DNA of 64,000 bases, taken from assembly GCA_026874595.1 (NCBI GenBank), contig CM049309.1, forward strand, positions 97,422,723 through 97,486,722, given 5' to 3'. Source of the DNA: Sipunculus nudus. Its lineage: Eukaryota > Annelida > Sipuncula > Golfingiida > Sipunculidae. The notes beneath the pieces were generated by a model. It was given only the letters and a program-made list of their open reading frames with translations. It did not search any database and was not told the DNA's origin. This document shows positions 1 to 9,975 of this stretch, in pieces; position 1 is the first letter of the stretch, and every line of letters begins with the position of its first letter. The position numbers were made by a program, and so were the translations under genes.

Positions 1-205
1 ACCATTTTTTAAACATATAATATATCTATAAATTATATTAAAATATGTATATTCTTTAAAATAAAAGAATGGTACAACTCTTAAATTATTGTTGTAGGAG
101 TCCTGCCCAAGGCGCGCTTTTGGCACAGCAGATGAAACCCTTCCCCTTCACACAAAAGATAGCATGATGACGTAATGTTTGACAACCCATTCCTGAAAAA
201 AAGGT
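1..205. repeat. Dispersed repeat family A, copy 1
   Basis: Bases 1-167 recur, apparently base for base, at 2083-2249. A more diverged relative lies at about 3416-3552 and shares the sequence around 'gtaggagtcc' through the pyrimidine-rich 'ttcccc' stretch and the 'cctgaaaaaaa' end. No coding signal is visible. The identity of the two copies, against the diverged third, suggests recent duplication. Confidence 0.8.
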
Positions 206-1015
206 ATGTATGTGTAAATGTTTGTATTAATCTTGGACGGTGCGGCCCCTTGCTGTTTCACGTTACACTTAGGGCCAATGAAGAGTAAAAGACAAAGGTA
301 AACTGAGCGCTGAAAAGACACCAACGTACAGACGTAAACTGTGAGATAAAGCACAGCAGGACAAAGCGAATAAAATGAGGACAAGCAAAAATGATTTATG
401 AGGTAAGTTGACGGTTAAAGGAGAGAGTTTATGAGAGAGTCAAAGCACAACAATGGACGGAGTCAAAATGAGTCACAGCAGAGGAATAAACAATGGGAAA
501 ACTGAGGATCAAAGCAAATTGATGTACTTAGTTGAGTAGAGCGTCTAAGCACACTACCCTTCACAGTTGAATTGAGAACCAAAATTGGAATTAAAAGATG
601 TAAAGATGTAAAATGAGTGCTTAAGCATTGGACAGGAATTAAGTCGAGTGAGGAATGAAAACACACAAATGTACAGGGCTACACTTAATGGGAAAGCAAG
701 CAATATACAAAGGGAAAATGCTCATCAAAGCAAAGTGATTTTCGAGGTAAGTAAAGTAGAGGAATCTGCAGAGCTGAACTGAAAGTCAAAGCATAGGAAT
801 CTACAGAGTCACACTGAGTCACAGCAGAGTAATGTACGTAGGAAAACTGACAATCAAAGCAAAGGGATGTACTGAGGTAAGTAGAGCGTCTAAGCACATA
901 TATCTTCACAGTTGAACTGGGAACCAAAACACAGGAATCCAGACAGGTAAACTGAATGCTAATGTACTGGAAAGTACAAAGGTCCAGTGAGGAGTAAAGA
1001 CACATGAATGTACAA
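206..1015. repeat. Degenerate tandem repeat with gagtcacagcagag and caaagcaaa motifs
   Basis: The stretch is built from diverged copies of a unit containing 'gagtcacagcagag', 'aaaactga..atcaaagcaaa', 'gaggtaagta' and 'agcgtctaagcac'. The best pair is about 457-590 and 808-930. Weaker pieces lie near 370-440 and 690-800. The minus-strand open frames here follow the repeat and show no recognisable protein. Confidence 0.6.
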
Positions 1016-1090
1016 AACTCTTGAGTTCGGAATCAACATAAGCCTAAGTTGTATAAACATAAGCCTAAGTTGAATAAACTTTAAGACCTG

Positions 1091-1450
1091 TTAAGTTGAA
1101 AAGACAGGACCAATACAAAATTAAGTTGAATGTTATGGTCCTAAACATACATTATAATGGTCCTAAACATAGTCCTGAACATGTTAAGTTGAAAAGACAG
1201 GACCAATACAAAATTAAGTTGAATGTTACGGTCCTAAACATACATTATTATGGTCCTAAACATACTGTGTTATAGTCCTGAACGTGTTAAGTTGAAAAGA
1301 CAGGACCAATACAAAATTAAGTTGAATGTTATGGTCCTAAACATACTGTGTTATAGTCCTGAACATGTTAAGTTGAAAAGACAGGACCAATACAAAATTA
1401 AGTTGAATGTTTACGGCCCTAAACATACATCATTATGGTCCTGAATATAA
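1091..1450. repeat. Tandem repeat, four units of 81-103 bp
   Basis: Units start at 1091, 1184, 1287 and 1368 with 'ttaagttgaaaagacaggac'. They continue through 'caatacaaaattaagttgaa' and end in variable numbers of 'atggtcctaaacata'. The 64-aa plus-strand frame over 1250-1444 is a repeat artefact. Confidence 0.85.
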
Positions 1451-1590
1451 AGTGTTATGGTCTCACACCTTATTATGGTCCTAAACTTACAGTGTTATGG
1501 TCCTTAACTTACAGTGTTATGGTCCTTAACTTACGTTAGGCTCTGAATTTTATACAGTTATTGTCCTAAACTGAGGCTCAAAGGTACTGT
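1451..1590. repeat. Cluster of the 'tatggtcctaaac' motif
   Basis: Short irregular repeats of 'ttatggtccttaacttacag' type. The same motif recurs at about 2820, 22265, 24900 (reverse), 26340, 27235, 28165, 35225-35350, 46305-46560, 53990-54410, 61735-61790 and 62150-62285. Confidence 0.7.
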
Positions 1591-1724
1591 TGACAGTCTT
1601 ATATATATGGATGAAAGTCTGTATATATGTAATTAATGGAACCCTCAGTGGAACAATGTTACAACCTGCAAGCCATAACAGACAAGACATTTCCGTTTAA
1701 AAGAAAATAGTAACTCTCTCGATT

Positions 1725-1727
1725 GGC

Positions 1728-1791
<64 letters not shown>
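1725..1791. repeat. (TA)n microsatellite
   Basis: Nearly pure TA dinucleotides. The overlapping 'YIYIYI' open frame is not a gene. Confidence 0.95.
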
Positions 1792-1797
<6 letters not shown>

Positions 1798-2016
1798 CAA
1801 CGGTATTATAGGCTTAAGTTTAGGACCATAACCATACGTTTATCACCAGAACAGTGTATGTTTAGGACTATAGTTTCTCTCTCACGCTCAGGCCTGACGT
1901 TTGATGTCTTAAAATAGAAATGAAATCAGCATGACCCTATGCTGTGCTTGCAATTGAACATACTTAAAAGGTCGCTCAGTGTAGCAATATCACCACCTGC
2001 TAGCCCATTGAGGTAT

Positions 2017-2017
<1 letters not shown>

Positions 2018-2071
<54 letters not shown>
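2018..2071. repeat. (TA)n microsatellite
   Basis: TA dinucleotide run with a single 'ca' interruption, directly left of family A copy 2. Confidence 0.95.
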
Positions 2072-2082
2072 GTTCCTTCATA

Positions 2083-2249
2083 ACCATTTTTTAAACATAT
2101 AATATATCTATAAATTATATTAAAATATGTATATTCTTTAAAATAAAAGAATGGTACAACTCTTAAATTATTGTTGTAGGAGTCCTGCCCAAGGCGCGCT
2201 TTTGGCACAGCAGATGAAACCCTTCCCCTTCACACAAAAGATAGCATGA
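2083..2249. repeat. Dispersed repeat family A, copy 2
   Basis: Matches 1-167 without any difference I could find. It is joined directly to element B at 'gaacggaacac', whereas copy 1 continues into other sequence, so the junction at about 2249 is a breakpoint. Confidence 0.85.
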
Positions 2250-2923
2250 ACGGAACACAATTTTAAGTATAAAGTCTTTATTATTCATATTCAACTTAAA
2301 TATTCAACATAACATTCAGATTCAACTTAAGTAATCAACGTAGCCTAAGTTGATCAACTTAAGATTCAACATAAGCTTTAGTTGACAAACTTAAGATTCA
2401 ACATAACCTTAAGTTTATCAACTTAACCTAAGTTGATAAACATAAGATTCAACATAAGCTTAAGTTGACAAACTTAAGATTCAACATAACCTTAAGTTTA
2501 TCAACTTAACCTAAGTTGATAGACATAAGATTCAACATAAGCTTAAGTTGACATTCAACATAATAAGTTGATAAACATAAGATTCAATATAAGCTTAAGT
2601 TGACATTCGACATAAGAAGTTGACAAAATTAAGATTTCAACATAAGCTTAAGTTGATCAACATAGCCAAAGTTGACAAATTTAAGATTTCAACATAAGGT
2701 CAAGTTGACATTTAGATTCAACTCAAGGAGAACTCATTTTTTCTTGACCCGATGGAGTCTGACTGACCAACCGGACTCCAAAGGTCATTGCTCAGGTCTG
2801 AAATGGTAATTTTATTGATTATGGTCCTAAACTTAATGTTATGGTCCTAAACATAAGTTGACTAGGGTTGTTAACCTATAGGGTTATCACAACCTAGGGT
2901 TATAGCGGCTATCCTGAAAAAAG
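2250..2923. repeat. Element B, copy 1 (palindromic AAGTTGA minisatellite element)
   Basis: The element starts 'acggaacacaattttaag', continues 'tataaagtctttattattca', then carries a minisatellite of near-palindromic units such as 'tcaacataagcttaagttga'. A fixed tail follows with 'gactgaccaaccggactcc' and two 'tatggtcctaaac' motifs, ending 'gcggctatcctgaaaaaag'. A second copy is at 21540-22370 and a third, inverted, at 24888-25535. It has no coding capacity. A 5' part, internal minisatellite and 3' tail recall non-autonomous Helitron-like elements of molluscs, but I did not establish the ends. Confidence 0.75.
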
Positions 2924-3189
2924 AATATGATTTACTGATGTTGGTAATATTCTAAATACATTTGTTATTTCAAAACTAGATTTTAATTTATTTTTAAAAA
3001 AATAATAGAATCAATGTACAAGGTACAGGACCTTCCCAAGTTTTTAACTTTCCACTCATCAGCTATACTTTCTACATGTACATGCCTAATACAGTAAAAT
3101 ATACAAATTAAGTATACTCTGGGATCAAAAGTGAACATTTATTTTATCTTCTTAATTCAAAGTTGTATGAATGCATCGGTATGATCATG
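2924..3189. other. AT-rich stretch with no feature seen
   Basis: No open frame, repeat unit or motif that I could support. Confidence 0.5.
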
Positions 3190-3301
3190 ATCGGATATTG
3201 GTTCTGACCCATCTTAAGATGGGTTGCCCATCTTAAGATGGGCGACCCAATATCCGATCGGTTATTGGGTCAGACCCATCTTAAGATGGGTCAGATCGGA
3301 A
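3190..3301. repeat. Nested palindrome cluster
   Basis: A 12-bp arm 'atcggatattgg' (3190-3201) is inverted as 'ccaatatccgat' (3247-3258). Between the arms are two copies of the perfect 16-bp palindrome 'cccatcttaagatggg', one extended to 18 bp, and a third copy follows near 3276-3291. The structure could extrude as a cruciform or be a folded-back transposon end. Confidence 0.85.
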
Positions 3302-3415
3302 GATGGCGCGCGACATATATACATATATATGTATATACACACACATGCATATATATATACATACATGTAGAATACTGTTGACACTCTTATATATATGGAT
3401 GCATGTATTTATATC

Positions 3416-3552
3416 TAAATATGTACAATTCTTACATATTTTTGTAGGAGTCCAACCAAGGGCGCCTTGCATGGCAGAGCAGACGAAACCATTCTCCCCT
3501 TCACACTTGATATCATAAAGACGTAATGATTTACTGCCCAATCCTGAAAAAA
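3416..3552. repeat. Dispersed repeat family A, diverged copy 3
   Basis: Resembles 75-205, with 'gtaggagtcc', 'gcagacgaaacc', 'ttcacac', 'gacgtaatg' and 'atcctgaaaaaaa' in the same order but many substitutions. TA- and TG-type microsatellite lies to its left (3310-3415). Confidence 0.7.
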
Positions 3553-4005
3553 AAATCGAATGGATTGAAATGAGAAAATGATGAAAGCCATAGACAGAAT
3601 AAAAAAAATAGAAAATTCAACATTGTTGACCATCTTTCTAACACCATGATAAACTGTACAGTCATGAAAAAGACAACAGACTTTGCCAATTACTGCAATA
3701 AGTTTGATCGATTAAAATCATGAAGTGCAGTGCCATTCATCTACATACATCAAAAGAAACAGTCGGCGCATTTCATGGTTTAGTGTACTTACTTCAAGGA
3801 GCATTACAGGACGATTTCAAAGGTTTAATTTTTCAACGTGCCTAGGTGTTAGAAAAGTTATTACAATGGACACTGTAAACTGTACATTTTAGGATGTGGC
3901 CACTACATGTGTTATTACTGTGAGGTATATTTTGTAAAAATTGTCAAATACATAAGAAGTTTGCAGCAGCCATTCTCTTATACATGATATATTGGTACTT
4001 TGTAT
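3553..4005. other. Non-repetitive stretch, nothing recognised
   Basis: Short frames only. No domain or motif seen. Confidence 0.4.
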
Positions 4006-4382
4006 ACCGGTGACCACAAGCCTAAAATAAGTCGGTTTCCATAGAGCTTTCTGGTCTTCTACCAAGAGTGTACCACTTCCGGCCCAAACTTGTAGCAAAG
4101 ACCCCTCTTTTCAAAATGTAGCACGCAGAGATCTGACATCTTCTTTTGTAAATTAGCTATTTTCTGTTTAAAAAAAGCAGCCAAAGATTGTCCAAATATT
4201 TCCTTACTGTCTTCTTGTTGACTATTACGTGTCCTTCCACTGATCTTGAACGGCAGATTGGGGAATGTGCCCTGGTAGAGACGTCGCTTGTCGTGGAGGC
4301 ACCTTGGAGAATAGAAGCCGGGTTTTGCTTTTTCAGCAGTGACCTTGACATACTTGCACCGGGTGATCTGTAGTGTTATCAT
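4006..4382 (-). pseudogene. BTB-domain gene fragment plus unidentified upstream ORF (broken)
   Basis: Read on the minus strand, about 4096-4015 encodes 'LQVWAGSGTLLVED' followed by a sequence that matches the BTB segment at 14690-14960 but is out of frame, so the domain is broken. BTB domains are homo- or heterodimerising adaptors. The 107-aa frame upstream (4059-4382) contains 'SLAAFFKQKIANLQKKM', loosely like the linker of some LINE ORF2 proteins; I do not rely on that. At 14.9 kb the same upstream sequence lacks about 120 bp that is present here. This is probably a dead fragment related to the minus-strand cluster at 6.4-16.8 kb. Confidence 0.5.
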
Positions 4383-4486
4383 CAGAGAAATCTATCATAT
4401 GATAATCTACAGATATCTCAGAACTGTCATCGTCTACCCATTTGGAAAATATGCTTTTACACTTGCTTGTCTTAATGTTTGAATCT

Positions 4487-4855
4487 TAGTTTTCCTTCAA
4501 TGGTTTACAGAGGTGGAGATACCTTTGATACATGTTACCCTTGCGTAGCTGTTTCCTTGAACACTTCTCGAGGTCCTTTGACCATATCTACCTTTTTTGC
4601 CATGATGTCAACCAAACCATTGTAACTGCCCTCTTTCTTGTCTCTTGTTTTCAGAGCCTGGCAAAAGTAGTTAGTTTTCCTTCAATGGTTTACAGAGGTG
4701 GAGATACCTTTGATACAAGTTACCCTAGCGTGGCTGTTTCCTTGAACACTTCTCGAGGTCCTTTGACCATATCTACTTTTGTTGCCATGATGTCAACCAA
4801 ACCATTGTAACTGCCCTCTTTCTTGTCTCTTTTTCTCAGAGCCTGGCAAAAGTAG
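4487..4855. repeat. 184-bp tandem duplication
   Basis: Two units start at about 4487 and 4671 ('ttagttttccttcaatgg'), each ending in 'gcctggcaaaagtagtta'. A partial third unit is at 17329-17455. On the minus strand each unit reads 'FCQALRKRDKKEGSYNGL' and continues 'VDIMATKVDMVKG', which looks protein-like but is not a family I recognise. Confidence 0.8.
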
Positions 4856-5176
4856 TTAAATAACAGGTTCTGTCATTTTACGCTCACTCCCAGGATCCAG
4901 TTGAAGAATTAACCAACATCTCGTCTATTGGCGTCTCCCCCCCCCCCCCCCCAATTTTTCTTCGAAATTTTAAAACATTTATAACTAATACAACTCTCCC
5001 GATGACTACCACCTTGCTGCGGTGGGAGAGCTTGAGAATTTCTATGACCCTGAGACCTATACTAGCGGAATGTTTTGTTCCATTTAGGTATACCCATGCT
5101 AGTCAGGTCAAAAGCGAGAAGTCAGACAAAGAGTATTATAAAACCATACTAACAAGAATATCAGGTACAAAAAAAA
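4737..5176. repeat. Duplicated segment, copy 1 (other copy 17329-17770)
   Basis: About 440 bp match 17329-17770 at very high identity, including a poly-C tract (about 4937-4952 here) and the end 'aatatcaggtacaaaaaaaa'. A plus-strand frame (5002-5232) reads 'MTTTLLRWESLRISMTLR'. An alternative frame over the same bases reads 'DDYHLAAVGELENFYDPE', which has a more natural composition. Neither is identified. The 'tcaggtac' end could be an exon-intron boundary. Confidence 0.75.
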
Positions 5177-5177
5177 G

Positions 5178-5179
<2 letters not shown>

Positions 5180-5231
<52 letters not shown>

Positions 5232-5257
5232 GATAGAGATATGTCGAGACAGATATG

Positions 5258-5309
<52 letters not shown>

Positions 5310-5362
5310 TAGAAATAGTTATATAGATACAAATATATAGATATAGATATAAAGATACAGAT

Positions 5363-5402
<40 letters not shown>

Positions 5403-5767
5403 GCATATTGATATATATAGCTATGTAGAGAGATATAGAGATATATATAGAGATATATATGTAGATCTGTATAGAGCTATATATGAAGACATTTATAGAT
5501 GTATATATGTAGATATGTTTAGATGTCTATATGTAGATATGTTTATGTAGATATGTATATGTAGATAGGTTGTTATATAGAAATGTATATTTGTATATGT
5601 AGATATGTAGATATCTAGATATAAATGTATATATTTATTTATATATGTGTGTATGTATATATATGCATATATCTATATCTATATATATGTGTATATATAT
5701 ATACACATAAGTGAGTTATTAAATAAGTTAGTCGATCTCAAAGGCTTCACTCATTGTCTTTACCTAA

Positions 5768-5821
<54 letters not shown>

Positions 5822-5835
5822 ATGTATATATGTAG
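5180..5835. repeat. TA-rich and TAGATA-type microsatellites
   Basis: Long (TA)n runs (about 5184-5230, 5260-5305, 5360-5402, 5768-5819) separated by 'tatgtagatatg'-type repeats. All overlapping open frames are low complexity. Confidence 0.9.
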
Positions 5836-6151
5836 ATATGTAGATATGTAGTTATGTATATATGTATATACGTTCATATGTATATGTATGTGTAGATATG
5901 TGTATGCAGATATGTAGATATGTATATGTAGATATGTAATTGCAAAACGGTTTGTAATTATTGTATAGCTTTCTGCAACGTTGTTTATATTAGTTTATCA
6001 GGTAAAGCATCTGTTGCAATATATCGATGTTTACGTTACCTCCTGATTTTCCTTTCTGTAAAAAATCTGCTTCACTATACGACTATAATCACTATTAACG
6101 ACGTGCTTTTAAAGACAGTTTTGTATATAGGATTAACTGTATATAAGCATG

Positions 6152-6206
<55 letters not shown>

Positions 6207-6235
6207 ATATGTAAAGTGTATGGTAGTTTGCCGAA
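5836..6235. repeat. Repeat C, copy 1 (diverged)
   Basis: Contains 'tgcaaaacggtttgtaatta', 'gcaatatatcgatgt' and, after a (TA)n run at 6155-6201, 'cgatatatgtaaagtgtatg'. The same order occurs in 16800-17328 and 17850-18375, where identity between those two copies is much higher. Confidence 0.7.
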
Positions 6236-6439
6236 CCGTCCTCTCCATTTGGGCTTGGATCACTAGGAACTGGACAATGGATCAGCTTTTTCTAAATCTC
6301 TAGGGTCCAAAATTCACTTTCCACATGAAATCAAAGGCGTCTTGAGACATCGGCCGCTTTTCAGCCGAGGGAGCATCGGCGTACCACAAATATATATCTC
6401 TACGTATAACCGTTTATATTACTGATTTTATTACTATCT

Positions 6440-6811
6440 TTATGTTATCTATCTCATGCTCTCTATTCGGCTTATCAAAAACTCGTCACGGACTAGGTTT
6501 ACGATCTTTGCTTGGAACACCAGCTGTCTGTTCATAATGTTCTGCCTGCACGAATTGCTGCTACGTCTGCTCTACTCTGGTTCCTCTTTCGACATTTTCC
6601 CGCTGCTTTACGGTTTTACAGGCGCCGCCTGTGGTTTCTAATTGCACTACAGCCAGCGCTTCGCCGGGCCAGTGTTACCTTCCCAACGCCATAAACTTGT
6701 GGCATCTGATTTCTCCCGATCACTTGCGTCTCTGTGTCTTTCATGGCTATCGCGATGTTTAGCTTCTTTGTTCCTGTCACGCTCGCTGTCTGCATGTTTT
6801 TTGTCCATCAT
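6440..6811 (-). pseudogene. Minus-strand gene fragment with charged linker
   Basis: Minus-strand reading from 6811 to 6680 gives an RDEKH-rich segment beginning 'MMDKKHADSERDRNKEAKH', ending near 'LWRWEG'. Adjacent sequence at about 6600-6690 resembles 14230-14310 and part of the 11591-12322 ORF. The segment upstream (about 6850-6812) reads 'VTNLLEIIGKTS', similar to 'VTILVEFTGKTL' at 7900-8005, so at least two paralogous fragments are present. No family was recognised and no complete frame exists. Confidence 0.4.
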
Positions 6812-7018
6812 GATAAAGCTCGATGTTTTCCCTATGATTTCAAGAAGGTTCGTGACAGCTATATTTATCTGTTCTTGTCTTACTACCTTTTACATTAGTT
6901 TCCAGCTTTTTTATATACATTTCCGGATGCCCTGCATCTGCATACATCAAACCAAACAGTGGCACTGCAGGTTGGATTCTGAGATGGTCTGACTTGACTT
7001 ATCTTCACAAATGAGTTT

Positions 7019-7504
7019 TTATCTGATCGGTATGGAGCTGTACTTACGATTTATAGGGTTATGCAGGTTTGAGACATATATTTTCCCAATCTCTGTCACT
7101 TGTTTCAGCATGATGGGGCAGGGCTGGTTCATTTTCGCTGGAGGCCCAGCCATAACCTGAGAACGGTTCTGCAACTTGAATGTTTCTTGCGTTTCTAGCA
7201 AGACTCCCTGATGGTACACTAATGGCTGAATTTCCTCTTGGTTCAGGAGGCCTACCACTTCTATCTCCATTTGGTACTGCAGGTTCAGCTTAATTATCTT
7301 CCCCATCCTCCTCAGAATCACTGCCTTGTTCAACAGGTGTTTCCATGATCTGACAGCTGTCGTCTTGTGCATCAATGTTTTATACCTGTGAAGCTCAGTC
7401 CTCAACATGTACCTGTAGGCCTGGCAGGTCGGTGTACAAATTTGTCGTCGTATCTTGAGATTCTTCCTGGCAGTCTTGTAACATAAAAGATCGGAACATT
7501 TCAA
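7019..7504 (-). CDS. Unidentified 161-aa minus-strand ORF
   Basis: This is one of the longer frames of the region. It starts 'MKCSDLLCYKTARKNLKIRR' and ends 'NPINRKYSSIPIR'. No domain, signal peptide or membrane segment is evident. A second minus-strand frame over 7060-7300 reads 'NSAISVPSGSLARNARNIQV' and 'EPFSGYGWASSENE', which looks equally or more protein-like, so the long frame may be a shadow. It lies in a cluster of broken gene fragments on the same strand and is most likely part of a decayed gene. Not recognised. Confidence 0.25.
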   Translation of the reverse strand: MKCSDLLCYKTARKNLKIRRQICTPTCQAYRYMLRTELHRYKTLMHKTTAVRSWKHLLNKAVILRRMGKIIKLNLQYQMEIEVVGLLNQEEIQPLVYHQGVLLETQETFKLQNRSQVMAGPPAKMNQPCPIMLKQVTEIGKIYVSNLHNPINRKYSSIPIR

Positions 7505-7889
7505 CTTGGATTGTGCTTCATAAAGACCCGCATGCTATAGGACTGCTGCTCTCATAGACAGGGGTAACAACACGATGTGACCCACAGAGTCATAAAGCCA
7601 ACGATCCATCGTGGTAAATCCAGAGTCCGGAACAACAGCAAGAAAGGCTGGTCCGACATCCTTACTGTCTGATAGCAAAGACTGCATTGATACTACAATG
7701 AAAATAAACTTTTGTGTAATTAAGGAATTTTGAGGAATTTATGTAATCGCACATGACACACACCCATTTTTTTTTAACGCCGAACCACATCCATTTCGCG
7801 CTGTGTTTTAGCTTCCTTGTTCCTGACCCACTCGCTGTCCGCAGGTTCTTTGTCCTCCACGACCATGCTGCAACAGTTGAACTGATCTC

Positions 7890-8050
7890 CAGAAATCTAT
7901 ACACTTATCCATCTCAGCGTGGTCAGCTTTTCTTTACCTACATCGCTCAATGTTTTCCCCGTGAATTCAACAAGTATCGTCACAGCATTATTCATCTCGT
8001 TCTGTCTTCCTACCTGTCTTTTCTATACTTTTCCTGTCGGGAATAGTGAA
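7890..8050 (-). pseudogene. Paralogous fragment of the 6.8-kb segment
   Basis: The minus strand reads 'MNNAVTILVEFTGKTLSDVG' and continues 'KEKLTTLRW'. It parallels 'VTNLLEIIGKTSSF' at about 6850-6812. The downstream half diverges in frame. No family assigned. Confidence 0.35.
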
Positions 8051-8664
8051 AGGTACCCCTTTGATGGTTGTGAGAGATTGCTGCAGCTTTGCGACTTAGT
8101 GTATACCTTTTAAGGACTAGTGAAAGATTTTTTGCACTCCCACACTCCTTCTCCAATTTCTTTCGATGCATCTTTACATTTCACTGTATGCTTCAGCTTT
8201 GTATGTACGCGAACGGTATGAGGTATAATACAACACCAGAGTGTGTCCCACTCACTGTGTGCATGTACTTCATCCAGACTGATCAGGCTGCGATTGGTCG
8301 GAGTTTCTTATCTTTAATCAATCGTGTCATATTTTCCTGAACATGAGTCTTGATTTCTTGTGAAGAACTTGTATTGACCTGAAAGTCCGCCTCGAGGTCT
8401 TTCACAGCCTGTACACTGTCCATCTCCGAGCCTCTTTCCATATTGCCCTACTCTGTCTCCTCTTGTCGTATATGTTTTCTTTCTTCCTTCCATTTCCATT
8501 TTAAGCTCTCCATTCGGCTTTACAACAAAACCAAAATTAAAATCCATTACGATGCACTAGTTGCAGATTATTGCTGTTATCTTGTCTAATGAAATAGTGG
8601 ACAACATACAGACAAAATACCCTAACTAAACAAGAGTGGACAACATACAGATAAAACACCCGAA
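8051..8664. other. No supported gene; short frames only
   Basis: A 77-aa minus frame at 8314-8547 and an alternative basic frame over the same bases ('RKKENIYDKRRQSRAIWKEA') are visible. Neither is recognised. Confidence 0.3.
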
Positions 8665-8850
8665 CTAAACAACATTAAAGCTTACCCTGACACGGCCCAC
8701 CAGCCTGCCAAGGAAATTGACCGCGAGGGAGAAGGACTTGGGACTGAAGCCATAGAACACATTCAGAAACCGGAGGTTGTTCACAGCTGCATCGCGGTGC
8801 AGGTGACTAATCAAGTCCTCATCCTGAACAAAAAGATAAAACAGTCTCAT
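8665..8850 (-). pseudogene. Possible strawberry-notch C-terminal fragment
   Basis: The 61-aa minus frame contains 'NNLRFLNVFYGFSPKSFSLA' and 'VNFLGRLV'. This resembles the strawberry-notch segment in which 'NNIxKFLNRILGM' precedes 'QNALFxYF'. Its place downstream, on the minus strand, of clear strawberry-notch pieces (9089-9668) agrees with gene order in that family. Similarity is moderate and judged by eye. The fragment is isolated and cannot make a complete protein. Confidence 0.4.
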
Positions 8851-8991
8851 GTACTCAAAAATACATCGAGAACAAGGTTTTCCATCACTTCTTCAAACAC
8901 CCTCTAGAGACTCTTCATAGTATTCTCTCGTCACAAATAAGAACTACTTGTCCTTCTCTGGTCTTCTCACTTCTACATTTTCGGCAGCTTA

Positions 8992-9088
8992 CTATTTCCC
9001 ACGAGGCGGCTGGACAGTATCTGTCCATGCTATCAGTAATATTTGATCCATCACTTCCTCAAAAAAATACAGATAATTTGAATACACC
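8992..9088 (-). pseudogene. Kelch-repeat fragment, copy A
   Basis: In the relevant minus frame the sequence reads 'GSDGSNITDSMDRYCPAASW', a diverged copy of the Kelch blade seen intact at 10658-10873. A shift in the T run separates it from the preceding residues. It is fused to the strawberry-notch fragment at about 9088 through an internal deletion (see findings). Confidence 0.55.
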
Positions 9089-9668
9089 CTGCCTTCCATG
9101 AAATGGTTCCTCTCTAACATTGAGACTATCAAGTTATCCGGCCGTCTCTGAGTCTCTGAGTTGATAGTGAGGCTGTGTGTCGGAGCACGTGCAGAACATG
9201 CGATCACGACGTCCCGTCATCTCTGCCACTTTGTCTGGTCCTCCCAGCTGGTGGATAATCTCATCCAGCGGGCTGTTTGGCAGATGTATTTTGTCAGCAA
9301 ACTCAAGCAGCATGTTTTTTGCATTGAGGCCTACATGTGTCTTCTTCAGGGCCGGTGATTGAATACGGTTTGTCCACCATGGTGGGGAATTGTTGCCTGA
9401 CAAACTTTTGTATATGTCTTACATAGCGACACCACCCTGTCTGTGAGCAACGGTTCTTTCGCATCTCACTCTTAATACTGGCCTCTCCTGTGGTCTGTAG
9501 ACAGATCAACACACTGTAGCCATCCTTCACAGCTTTTTTGGTTTCCTTTATTATGGCAGGGACCTTCATGCCCAAGCACAGCTTTTTGAAGAATCTTTGA
9601 TGGACGCCACCGATTGCCGACCAGACGCCCCTTTGCTGGGTGAATTCTCTAAGTTTGACAATCCCCAT
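9089..9668 (-). pseudogene. Strawberry-notch (SBNO) helicase-like fragment, copy A
   Basis: SBNO proteins are nuclear DExD/H-type helicase-like regulators. The minus strand from 9668 reads 'VWSAIGGVHQRFFKKLCLGM' and 'KVPAIIKETKKAVKDGYSVL', then 'ICLQTTGEAS'. This is the family block in which 'FWSxHQRFFKxLCIAxKV' leads to 'VVIGLQSTGEA'. A second frame (9134-9403) then carries 'SPLDEIIHQLGGPDKVAEMT' and 'GRR', the signature 'NTLDELIDxLGGPExVAEMT'. The two frames overlap near 9355, so a frameshift or lost intron separates them. The next block, '[12 protein letters not shown]', again lies in another frame and has a 2-bp loss relative to the 11.2-kb copy. The identification is firm; function is not retained. 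Confidence 0.75.
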
Positions 9669-9726
9669 CCCCTTTCTTCCTGAGAATTACAACCAGGCAA
9701 AAAAGTCTTGACTTCTTGCTGTCTTT

Positions 9727-9945
9727 CTAGAGGTCCATCACAACCAGTACAGTGTGCACCTCCGGTGTCACATTCCATTTGGGTTTAGTCCGTCTCCTCT
9801 GTTCGTTTGTCGTCTTTTTCGTTATAAGTTTGTAGCAGTCTTGCATTGTGACTGGCATAGTTAAAGTCTTTTTCCTACATCTGGCATTGACAGGCCTACT
9901 GTTATTTATATCCGTCGGTCTCTTTTGTGAAACAGTGATTCTCAA
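9727..9945 (-). pseudogene. Conserved 72-aa segment of unknown family, copy 1
   Basis: The frame 'MRITVSQKRPTDINNSRPVN' and onward is repeated almost unchanged at 15036-15254 (about two substitutions). An alternative frame includes 'GLSMPDVGKRL'. It sits immediately 3' (minus strand) of the BTB fragment. Its conservation reflects recent duplication, not demonstrated selection. Not recognised. Confidence 0.3.
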
Positions 9946-9975
9946 ATACGTGACAACTTTGCAGCAGTCATTCTC

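Noticed and set aside
4059-4382. LINE ORF2 linker
   Set aside because: One short 'SLAAFFKQKIANLQKKM' stretch is too little; no reverse transcriptase or endonuclease motif nearby.
1723-6303. YIYIYI-type frames
   Set aside because: TA and TATG microsatellite translations.
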